DNA of 64,000 nucleotides from Microcoleus sp. FACHB-68. Its GTDB lineage: Bacteria > Cyanobacteriota > Cyanobacteriia > Cyanobacteriales > Oscillatoriaceae. Made by a program: the position numbers and the translations under genes. Positions 46,342 through 53,672 of this stretch are shown here, piece by piece; the stretch's first letter is position 1, and each line of letters opens with the position of its first letter. The DNA lies in the NCBI RefSeq assembly GCF_014695715.1, contig NZ_JACJOT010000006.1, forward strand, positions 62,001-126,000, in the 5' to 3' direction. The notes under the pieces were generated by a model that saw nothing but the letters and a program-made list of their open reading frames with translations, searched no databases and was not told where the DNA came from.

Positions 46342-47004
46342 GTGCAACCGCCTAATTTTTCTGAAAGCAATCATCCTCTTGTCAAGTCCCTGTTTCATCA
46401 CTCGGATGGGGAGTTGCTGACGCTGTTTCAGCGCCATCCTGAGCAGGGCAAGTATTTTACAGCAATTTTCTGCCGCTACAGTCCAATTGTCTATAGCCTG
46501 ATTTCCCACGCTTGCAAGTCGCCTGTGCAGGCGGATTATCTGTTTGCCTTGACTTGGCGGCATATTTATTATGAATTGCGGGGTCTGGATTTGCGCGAAA
46601 ATCAAGAAAATGGCGCGAATGAGCCGGCTTTGACGCTACAAAATTGGTTGATTAACATGACGGCGTTGTGCGTTAACTCGGTGGAGTTGCCGCCGGTTGA
46701 GTCGATCCATTATTCGCTGCAGGCGGCATCCCCACCGTTATGGTGTTATATCCAACAAGCGCTGGAATTGCTACCGGCTTTGGTCCGGGTGGTGGTTTTA
46801 ATGGCTGAGACTTTCCAGTGGAGTGAAACCCGTATTGCCGGCTATTTGCAAGCTGAGGGCGACGAAATTACACCCGCTGAGATTAAACGGGTGCTTAAAG
46901 AAGGCTACCACCTGCTAGAAAAAGAGTTGCCGGTGGATATTCGAGAGATATATCTCGATACCCTTCCCGCTGAATTTGGGCAAACCTCTGCGATTAAGGC
47001 TTGA
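46342..47004 (+). CDS. ECF sigma-like protein
   Basis: 220 residues from the GTG at 46342 (a GTG at 46234 would add 36 atypical residues rich in Cys/Trp/Phe). The N-terminal half (LLTLFQRHPEQGKYFTAIFCRYSPIVYSLISHA, then DYLFALTWRHIYYEL) resembles sigma region 2. The C-terminal half (LELLPALVRVVVLMAETFQWSETRIAGYLQ to EIKRVLKEGYHLLEKELP) resembles region 4 with its helix-turn-helix. The match is weak, so it may be a degenerate sigma-like regulator conserved in cyanobacteria. No anti-sigma gene is adjacent. Confidence 0.6.
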   Translation: MQPPNFSESNHPLVKSLFHHSDGELLTLFQRHPEQGKYFTAIFCRYSPIVYSLISHACKSPVQADYLFALTWRHIYYELRGLDLRENQENGANEPALTLQNWLINMTALCVNSVELPPVESIHYSLQAASPPLWCYIQQALELLPALVRVVVLMAETFQWSETRIAGYLQAEGDEITPAEIKRVLKEGYHLLEKELPVDIREIYLDTLPAEFGQTSAIKA

Positions 47005-47272
47005 AGGGGGATAAAAGTCTGGCTGCCGGTTTTTAGATGAGCCGGCTGCAAGGTTTATCCTATCAATCTGCGGTTATTGAATAGCCTTGGAACCGGCGAT
47101 GCTCAATGAGCGTCGCCAATTTTGGTGCGAGCAAGCTGAGCGTTATGGATGTGTCTGCTTGAGGCTGCTGTGCCTTCAAGTTTGCCCTGACAGTGGGCAC
47201 TAGTCCAGTCAAGCTTCTACTTGTCCACATCTAAATTGCATATTAATGCAGTACGAATATTAGGGGGAAATA
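47005..47272. other. Intergenic DNA after the sigma-like gene
   Basis: No supported gene. GCCGG-containing inverted repeats occur near 47026-47047, but no T-run is attached. Together with the hairpin at 47273-47329 and the AT-rich stretch to 47510 this makes a 506-bp gap. Confidence 0.4.
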
Positions 47273-47329
47273 GCCGGTTTTAACGCCCAGACTTGATAGC
47301 GCTGCTTTTTTGAAGCGCTCAAGACCGGC
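47273..47329. other. Three-tier intergenic hairpin
   Basis: GCCGGT (47273-47278) pairs with ACCGGC (47324-47329), then CTTGA (47292-47296) with TCAAG (47319-47323), then AGCGCT (47298-47303) with AGCGCT (47314-47319). The strongest fold is the inner CTTGA-AGCGCT stem over a T-rich loop. It could be a terminator, a small-RNA element or a repeat. It lies 180 bp before the next gene. Confidence 0.5.
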
Positions 47330-47510
47330 AATAATGCGCCGGTAAGCGGAAAGTTGAGTACGGGAGCAGTATAAAAATGTAATTTAACCGTTTATTAACT
47401 TTAAATTAAGTAAATTTACTGTGAATATTTAAATTTTAAGATATATAAATTTTTGACGAAATGGAAAATATTTTAAAGAATAAATAGAGAAGGGATTGAG
47501 CGATTAAATT

Positions 47511-48215
47511 ATGAAACTATCTGAAAAAATTGGCATTGGCGGAGCGTTGCTCAGCTTAGCGATTTTTGTTTTGGGGATTTATTATCCTTTAGCTCATAAT
47601 TCAATTGATATTGAATATTCTTCTGAAACTCTTGCCGTAAAATTGGGTAAAGGAAAAGTCCCCAAAAAGTATTCCGAGGCAGCTTGGGGAAAGGTGGGTG
47701 CCGGCGGATATCAGGCGGCAGCCCAATGGATGACAGCAAATAATGGAAAAGGTCAACCCTTAGATGAAATTCAGAAGGAATACTTGCGTCCCCATTTCGG
47801 AGATTTGGTTGATAGAGTAGATGTTATTTATAATGCCACGCTACTGGATGAATGGGCGGCTGCGAGTTTAAGATTAAATTTTGGTAAGTCTAACGCTCAA
47901 GTTTATGGAGATAAAATTTATGTAAAATCTGCCTATAAAAGAGGGAACGTTAAGCAATTAATTCTCCTCGCCCACGAGCTGGTTCACGTTAAGCAATATG
48001 AAAATTTGGGCAGTTTAAATGAATTTGGTTATGAATATTTTAAGGAATACGAGCGAGCAGGACAAAGCTATCGGCACAATATCATGGAACGGGAGGCTTT
48101 TGAGTTTGAAGCGGAGTTTGCCAAGTGGCTATCTCAGGAACTGAGAAAGCCTTATGAGAAGCCCAAAGTTTTGGATTTAAAAAAAGACTTGTTTGAAAAC
48201 CGACAACTTGACTGA
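47511..48215 (+). CDS. Membrane-anchored HExxH protein (DUF4157-like)
   Basis: 234 residues. One N-terminal membrane segment or uncleaved signal (about 10-28), then a region of unknown type and a zinc-site motif HELVH at 155-159 within LILLAHELVHVKQYENLG, typical of DUF4157-like and other gluzincin-like proteins. A Glu-rich helix follows (MEREAFEFEAEFAKW) that may supply the third ligand. The protein is likely on the extracytoplasmic face. Substrate unknown. No ribosome site close to the ATG. Confidence 0.75.
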   Translation: MKLSEKIGIGGALLSLAIFVLGIYYPLAHNSIDIEYSSETLAVKLGKGKVPKKYSEAAWGKVGAGGYQAAAQWMTANNGKGQPLDEIQKEYLRPHFGDLVDRVDVIYNATLLDEWAAASLRLNFGKSNAQVYGDKIYVKSAYKRGNVKQLILLAHELVHVKQYENLGSLNEFGYEYFKEYERAGQSYRHNIMEREAFEFEAEFAKWLSQELRKPYEKPKVLDLKKDLFENRQLD

Positions 48216-48460
48216 CAAAACCACTGAATTTAATTTCTAAGAATTCAGCAATTTTGCTGATATTGCTGTTGGATTGGGATCTACCGGCATTCCTTCCATT
48301 CAAGCCAGCGTTAGTATCGATTATAATAGCAGGTGTGTTAAAAATCGGGAACTCTCTGTCAGCGAAGCGATTCTCAGAGATTAATGCCGGCATAAATTTA
48401 GGGAAATTGTCTGCCGGTGGCTATTGCAGTTAAGTCAAATTGTCCTTCTAGTTTATCAGT

Positions 48461-48811
48461 ATGAAACGAGCAATCCTCTCTTCTTGTCTGGCTTTCGTCT
48501 TAACCGCTGCTATTGCTTTATTTGTTGGGTTAGCACAACCCCGCTTAGCTGCTTACGACACCGGCAGCTTTGTTGCAACGTCTACGCATCAGCTTAACTT
48601 AAACACGGCCAAACCCAACCGTGGCGTAAATACTTTAGCTGCGGCAAAGTCACTTAACTCGGTGCGCGGTAGCATCGCTCAAGCTTGGCTAAATCATGGG
48701 GAATTCTCAGATGCGGTACTGATCGGAAATTCAGGTGCCGGTGATTCAATCAAAGATCAGCTTCGGTGTGGGTGTGCGGCTTGCACTGCTCAGACAAGTC
48801 TTGCAGTATAA
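48461..48811 (+). CDS. Small secreted protein with CxCxxC end motif
   Basis: 116 residues. A signal peptide (about 1-31, LAFVLTAAIALFVGLAQPRLAA) is followed by a Ser/Thr/Asn-rich stretch and a terminal QLRCGCAACTAQTSLAV with three cysteines. The short length and the abrupt end suggest a secreted peptide or the N-terminal remnant of a larger protein. I do not recognise it. AT-rich DNA flanks it. Confidence 0.55.
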   Translation: MKRAILSSCLAFVLTAAIALFVGLAQPRLAAYDTGSFVATSTHQLNLNTAKPNRGVNTLAAAKSLNSVRGSIAQAWLNHGEFSDAVLIGNSGAGDSIKDQLRCGCAACTAQTSLAV

Positions 48812-49130
48812 GTACCCTTTTAGTTTTTAGATTGTGGATGAGCATCCCAATTTTGTAAAGGCAAAGCATTCGGGTGATAAATGCTCAGTAATTTATTGCC
48901 CGAATTGCTATCTTTTTTTTGGGATAATAGTTAATTTTTTAATAAAATTTAAAGATATAGATGATTTGAGGCTGGTATATATTTTAAAGACTGCTAATTT
49001 AGCTTATTATAAAAATATAAATAAAGCTGCGTATCAGCTTAACTGAGATTTGATTAAGCAACCTGGTTTCTGGGCAGCCCAACTCTCGCGCTAGAATATG
49101 GGAAAAACCCTACTTACCACAATTCCCGCT
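48812..49130. other. AT-rich intergenic region before the toxin-antitoxin island
   Basis: No supported gene; a 70-codon frame at 48834-49046 is hydrophobic and AT-driven, probably chance. TAGAAT at 49092-49097 could be a -10 element for the antitoxin gene if the ATG at 49131 is used. Confidence 0.4.
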
Positions 49131-49376
49131 ATGCTCAGTGCCACTGTCTCGGACACCGGACAAATTACCCTTCCTCAAGAAATCCGCGATCGCCTGAAAC
49201 TGGTTAACGGCAGTAAAATCAGCTTCATCATTGATGAAGACGGGCAAGTTAAACTCTTTCCCCTAAATGTTCCTGTCGAAGAACTATCAGGAATCCTACA
49301 CCGACCTGGTATCAAAAAAGCGACCCTCGAAGAAATGGATATTGCTATTTCTGAGGGAGCCAATGATTGGACTTGA
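49131..49376 (+). CDS. AbrB/MazE-type antitoxin
   Basis: 81 residues from the ATG at 49131 (an ATG at 49098 adds eleven). MLSATVSDTGQITLPQEIRDRLKLVNGSKISFIID is a swapped-hairpin AbrB domain, the DNA-binding part of VapB/MazE antitoxins. The C-terminal half (VEELSGILHRPGIKKATLEEMDIAISEGANDW) would wrap the toxin. It overlaps the following PIN gene by 14 bp, the standard antitoxin-toxin layout. Such proteins repress their own promoter. Confidence 0.85.
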   Translation: MLSATVSDTGQITLPQEIRDRLKLVNGSKISFIIDEDGQVKLFPLNVPVEELSGILHRPGIKKATLEEMDIAISEGANDWT

Positions 49377-49704
49377 TACCAATATCCTTGTTCGCTACCT
49401 CACCAAAGATGATGAGCAGCAGTGGCAACAAGCGGTTAACCTCATTCAAGAAAACCAGCCGGGGTTTATTGCCAATATCGTTCTCTGCGAATTAGTGTGG
49501 GTTCTCAGAGGAGGAAACTACGGGTTTAGTAAAAATGAAATTATCCAGACTTTAGAGGCAATGTTACACAGTGCGGCTTTTGAATTTGAAAGTCGTTCTA
49601 CTGTTGACTAAGCCCTACAGCGTTATAAACAAGGTGGAGCCGATTTTTCTGATTATTTAATTGGAGTAATCACTTGGGGTTGCAAAATGCGATTAAAGTT
49701 TTAA
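49363..49704 (+). pseudogene. PIN-domain toxin (VapC-like), interrupted
   Basis: Starts MIGLDTNILVRYLTKDDEQQ, with the first catalytic Asp in GLDTNIL, and keeps CELVWVL. After SRSTVD a TAA stop (49609-49611) interrupts the frame; the same frame goes on as ALQRYKQGGADFSDYLIG, the normal third acidic motif of PIN nucleases (ADFSDYLI), then degenerates and stops at 49702. The intact ORF (82 codons) therefore lacks the later acidic residues and is probably inactive. A nonsense mutation followed by loss of the 3' end fits. Confidence 0.8.
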
Positions 49705-49767
49705 TGGGAAGTGTTGTAGATTACTATGCTTAATCACTCCGACAATAATACCACGATTGAGAGTATG

Positions 49768-50055
49768 AAAATTAGAGAACTCCTGCAACAAAAGCGGCAA
49801 GAGATTCTACAAATCGCTGCTCAACATGGAGCATCCAACGTGCGGATATTTGGCTCAGTCGCCACAGGCGAAGAACGAGAGGATAGCGATGTGGATTTTC
49901 TGGTGGACATGAATAGTGATCGCAGTTTACTTGATCGGATTGGTTTAATCCAAGATTTAGAAGACTTGTTAGGACGGAAAGTTGATGTGGCAACGGTTAA
50001 GGGATTGCGGGAATATTTTCGAGAACGAATTTTGAGTCAAGCTATCCCCCTATGA
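49768..50055 (+). CDS. MntA-type nucleotidyltransferase antitoxin
   Basis: 95 residues from the ATG at 49768 (MKIRELLQQKRQEIL, the usual start); an ATG at 49726 would add 14. The minimal-nucleotidyltransferase signature FGSVATGEEREDSDVDFLVD shows GS, then DxD, for Mg-ATP. In type VII HEPN-MNT systems the MNT adds AMP to a tyrosine of the HEPN toxin and silences it. It overlaps the HEPN gene by 4 bp (ATGA), so the two are co-translated. Confidence 0.9.
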   Translation, partial: KIRELLQQKRQEILQIAAQHGASNVRIFGSVATGEEREDSDVDFLVDMNSDRSLLDRIGLIQDLEDLLGRKVDVATVKGLREYFRERILSQAIPL

Positions 50056-50396
50056 CAGATGACAGGATGTATTTACAAGATATCTGTGAGCGCATCAGTC
50101 GCATTGAGACTTATACTCAAGGGGGAAAAGCAGAATTTTGGCAATCTTCTTTAATTCAAGATGCAGTGATTCGCAACTTTGAAGTGATAGGAGAAGCGGT
50201 GAAGCGGCTTTCTCCCAAGTTGAGGCAAACTTATCCAGAAATTCCTTGGCGAAGAATCGCTGGATTTCGAGATGTCCTGATTCACGACTACACCGGCATA
50301 GATTTAGATGAAGTTTGGAATGTGGTTGAACGGAATTTGCCAGAGTTAAAACCGAAAATTGTACAAATTTTATCGGAAATAGATGATAAGACTTGA
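50052..50396 (+). CDS. HepT-type HEPN ribonuclease toxin (DUF86)
   Basis: 114 residues, all helical. The HEPN catalytic motif R-x4-H-x-Y is intact (GFRDVLIHDYTGID): Arg and His for RNA cleavage, and the tyrosine modified by the partner. DAVIRNFEVIGEAVKRLS is the other conserved helix. Length is normal. Because both genes are intact, the pair should be functional, in contrast to the VapC remnant upstream. Confidence 0.9.
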   Translation: MTDDRMYLQDICERISRIETYTQGGKAEFWQSSLIQDAVIRNFEVIGEAVKRLSPKLRQTYPEIPWRRIAGFRDVLIHDYTGIDLDEVWNVVERNLPELKPKIVQILSEIDDKT

Positions 50397-50429
50397 AATT
50401 GCAAAACCTCTTGCTTCTAACCCCAATTT

Positions 50430-51800
50430 CTATAATTTTTCAACATTCAACCACAATTCATCCGGTTTAGGCACCGGCAGCGTAACGGTAACTGTCGTGC
50501 CGCGCTGCAACTGACTTTCAACGCGAATGTGTCCTTGATGATTCTCCACAATTGCTTGAGCGATTGCCAACCCTAACCCCGATCCTGCCGTTGCCCCATG
50601 TGTACGGGCAGGATCGACTCGATAGAAGCGATCAAAGAGGTGAGGCAAGGCGTATTCGGGAATGCCGGTGCCGGTGTCGCTGACGATAATCTGTAAATGG
50701 CTGCCGGTGCTGCGGGAGAGGAGAGAACCGGCACGCAATTCCACCCGCACCTGTCCGCCGGCAGGGGTGTATTGCACCCCATTACTGACAAGATTGGTAA
50801 ATAGCCGCGCTAACTGATCCCAGTCTCCCTGGAGGGTGAAGAGATTCGACAGTTCAAAGTTGCCGGCAAGTGGGGCAGGCGGATCGAGCAAGTCTAGAGA
50901 AAGGGTGACGCCTTTTTCTGTGGCAATTGCCTGCTGTTCTTCCATCACTTCCATCAGCAGCGCGTCCAACGGCACCTCAACCCAACTGCGCTGCACCATG
51001 CCGCTATCCTGTCTTGCCAGAAATAGTAAATCATCCACCAGACGCCCTAACCGGCGCGTTAGCCTTTCAATGAGCTGGAGTTGCTGCCGGTGGGGGGGCG
51101 AGTTTAACTCTGGGTCTGAAAGCGCTACTTGCACATTGGTTTGAATCGTGGCGATGGGATTTCTCAGTTCGTGGGAGGCGTCGGCGGTGAACTGCTTTAA
51201 CCTTTGGTAAGACTCCCGCACCGGCTCCATTGCGAGTCCGGAAAGCAACCAGCCAATCCCGCCGACACCCAGCACCATGAAACTTGTGCCTAAGCTGAGA
51301 TCGACGAGCAACTGGCGGATCGGTTTTGTTACCTCAAACCAAGGATGACTGACGCGCAGGTATCCCAGCACTTGACGCCCGATTTCTACCCGTTCCGTCA
51401 CCTGTCGCAATAGATGGCTGCCGGGGAGTTGTACGGTTTCGCCGGTGCGGTTGGGATGCAGGGGAATGTTGATTCGCACCGGCAGGGTTGACCACAGCAA
51501 GTCGCCGGTGGGACTGAACCATTCCAGGTCGATGTGGTCGTCTTCTAATGCGTCTGAATTGTCTCGAAAACTGGCTTCCACATTGATTCGCAGTTGTGGT
51601 GCCGCAGCGGTTGCCGGCCCGACGGGTTCAATCACAAGCGACCGCTCCACCACTTCCACCACATGGTTAAGGGTGTCATCAATCCGCTCAATCAAGGTGC
51701 TGCGGACGTAAAGATAGACGCCGGTGGCAAATAGCAATAGCAGCACAGCAGTTACGGCACTATACCAAATTGCTAAACGCCGGCGAGTCGCTTGAAACAT
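50430..51800 (-). CDS. RppB-like membrane sensor histidine kinase
   Basis: 456 residues. Two membrane segments (about 11-31 and 165-190) flank a periplasmic domain of ~130 residues; no clear HAMP. HisKA carries DASHELRNPIATIQ; HATPase has NLVSNGVQYTPAG, DTGTGIP and GSGLGLAI. The N-terminal FQATRRRLAIWYSAVTAVLLLLFATGVYLYVRSTL is like RppB/NrsS-type kinases of cyanobacteria, involved in redox or nickel responses. No response-regulator gene (rppA) adjoins: its upstream neighbour is a 646-bp gap. It faces away from the protease gene. Confidence 0.88.
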   Translation of the reverse strand: MFQATRRRLAIWYSAVTAVLLLLFATGVYLYVRSTLIERIDDTLNHVVEVVERSLVIEPVGPATAAAPQLRINVEASFRDNSDALEDDHIDLEWFSPTGDLLWSTLPVRINIPLHPNRTGETVQLPGSHLLRQVTERVEIGRQVLGYLRVSHPWFEVTKPIRQLLVDLSLGTSFMVLGVGGIGWLLSGLAMEPVRESYQRLKQFTADASHELRNPIATIQTNVQVALSDPELNSPPHRQQLQLIERLTRRLGRLVDDLLFLARQDSGMVQRSWVEVPLDALLMEVMEEQQAIATEKGVTLSLDLLDPPAPLAGNFELSNLFTLQGDWDQLARLFTNLVSNGVQYTPAGGQVRVELRAGSLLSRSTGSHLQIIVSDTGTGIPEYALPHLFDRFYRVDPARTHGATAGSGLGLAIAQAIVENHQGHIRVESQLQRGTTVTVTLPVPKPDELWLNVEKL

Positions 51801-52446
51801 AAGAATTGCTTTTAAATTTTTCCTTCTCGATTTAACATTTAAACTTTTATTATAAATTTTGTAAAATCTTATTGAAAATCTTTCTTATTTTTTTAACGAT
51901 TTCACGCCATTTGACAAGTTTTAAGTTTTATGTTTTTATAGTAAACCAGATTAATTTTTTATAGTTGATTTCTAATTAATTGTCTACGCACTCATAGATA
52001 ACCAACTATTACTTATAGCACAAAACCCTAATTTTGCCGTTGCCTTGCGCTGCCCAAATCATCCCGATTCCTGCAACCGGCTCAAGTTAGCTTCTGGCTA
52101 AGTAAATGTTACCAATTGACTAAAAGCATTAAATATGCAAATAAAGCAAAATCGGCCCGATTTAAGACTACGGGATCAATAAACCTATACAATTAACTTC
52201 TTGCAAAAATTCCCAGATAGAAGATTGAGCTTCATTTATCCATCAGATTTATCTGTGAAGCCGGCATCCTGAAAAGCTTACACCAAGGGTTTTTAAAATT
52301 AATCCCTCAACAGATGTAAGCAAAGCAGAACCCTGCCTTTACCAATTATTAATAAAACTTACGGAAGACTTTATACAAGCTTTAAATGCCATCCGAAAAA
52401 TCAATGTTACGGTAAATACAGAGAACACCAAAAAAATTAACCTAAG
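51801..52446. other. AT-rich divergent intergenic region
   Basis: About 650 bp, mostly A/T, between the divergent sensor kinase and protease genes. No reading frame or RNA element could be supported. Confidence 0.4.
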
Positions 52447-53502
52447 ATGGGTGCTGTGCAAACTAATCGCCTAATCGCCTCAACACTTGCTGCCGCAGTC
52501 GCTACAGCCGGCATGAGCGCGATTGCTGAAGCCGGCACGATTCGTCACGACCGATCTGATAATGACTACCGAACCCGGGCAAACTTGTTTCCCAGCGTAG
52601 GCCGACTGTCTTTAAGAGGCCCTGCAAGCGCTTGGACTTGTTCGGGAACGCTGATCGGTTCAAATTGGTTGCTCACCGCCGCCCACTGCCTGGAAGATCA
52701 AGCGGCAAATTCCCAAAACGTTACAACTGGGAGTTTTTTTATTGGCGGTAACAGTTATTCCGTTCGCGGTGGCGTTAAATATAGTGGCTGGTTAAATAAC
52801 AATCGCAATCCAACTGCCGGCGCTGACATTGGACTCTTGCAGCTCAGTAGTAATGTCTCGAATGTCACTGCGGCTTCGCGGTTCGCCGGCACAAATGAAG
52901 CGTTGCAAGTAGGAACTTACGTTGGGTTTGGCAACCGGGGGACAGGTTTAACCGGCCAAATTGCAGGGACTGCCGGCACCAAACGTGCGGGGGAAAATAC
53001 AATCGCCAATGGTAGTGTCTTGGATTGGTCTAGCAACTTACTGATCTCGGATTTTAGCGATCCTCGAATTGCCGGTTCAAATGCCCGAAATGTAGAATAC
53101 AGCATCGCCCAAGGAGATAGCGGCGGGGGACTGTTTATAAATGGACGTCTTGCCGGTGTTAGCACAGTCGTTTATAACAGCAACGGGAATTCCATGTGGA
53201 GTGATTATAGCGATTTCTCCCTGGCAACTCGCGTCTCATCTTTTAATAACTGGATTCAAAATGTGATGAGTCAGGGATTGGTATCACCGGGAATTACCAC
53301 TGCCGGCAATCCGACAACCACTTCCACTTCTAATACTTTAATGGCTGCGGATATATCAGATTCGGAACGATTAGAAGATTTACTGACAATAGCCATATAT
53401 GAGGATATTTATAGTAACTCTGCCAAAGTGCCTGAACCTTCCACAGCGGTTGGTTTGCTTTCGTTAGGTGGCTTGCTAGGTTTGTTGCGCCGGCGCAAGT
53501 AA
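52447..53502 (+). CDS. Secreted trypsin-like serine protease with PEP-CTERM anchor
   Basis: 351 residues. Signal peptide (about 1-29). S1 protease domain with catalytic triad His80 (LTAAHC), Asp127 (ADIGLLQL) and Ser225 (GDSGGG), all present, so activity is likely. Cys65 and Cys81 can pair. The C-terminus VPEPSTAVGLLSLGGLLGLLRRRK is a full PEP-CTERM sorting signal (VPEPS, hydrophobic stretch, Arg-rich end) that exosortase would cut. It is thus an extracellular or envelope-processed protease. No exosortase gene is in the window. Confidence 0.92.
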   Translation: MGAVQTNRLIASTLAAAVATAGMSAIAEAGTIRHDRSDNDYRTRANLFPSVGRLSLRGPASAWTCSGTLIGSNWLLTAAHCLEDQAANSQNVTTGSFFIGGNSYSVRGGVKYSGWLNNNRNPTAGADIGLLQLSSNVSNVTAASRFAGTNEALQVGTYVGFGNRGTGLTGQIAGTAGTKRAGENTIANGSVLDWSSNLLISDFSDPRIAGSNARNVEYSIAQGDSGGGLFINGRLAGVSTVVYNSNGNSMWSDYSDFSLATRVSSFNNWIQNVMSQGLVSPGITTAGNPTTTSTSNTLMAADISDSERLEDLLTIAIYEDIYSNSAKVPEPSTAVGLLSLGGLLGLLRRRK

Positions 53503-53618
53503 TTCAATAATTCCTTTCAAGGATACCCTAAATTAAAAGCTTTTATCAATACAATTTTGCCGGTGTGAGGGCAAACTCCTTTCTTGATACTATTCGCAAA
53601 AATAAAACGATTAATTAC

Positions 53619-53653
53619 AGGGAATGAAACAATCGTAACTTTGCCCATTCCCT
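53619..53653. terminator. Hairpin between convergent protease and GH15-like genes
   Basis: AGGGAATG (53619-53626) pairs with CATTCCCT (53646-53653), 8 bp with a 19-nt loop. No T-run of note; possible shared transcription end. Confidence 0.4.
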
Positions 53654-53672
53654 ATAAATTTAATCAATTCGG

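Noticed and set aside
48834-49046. 70-codon frame before the antitoxin gene
   Set aside because: Hydrophobic, AT-driven sequence with no homologous pattern.
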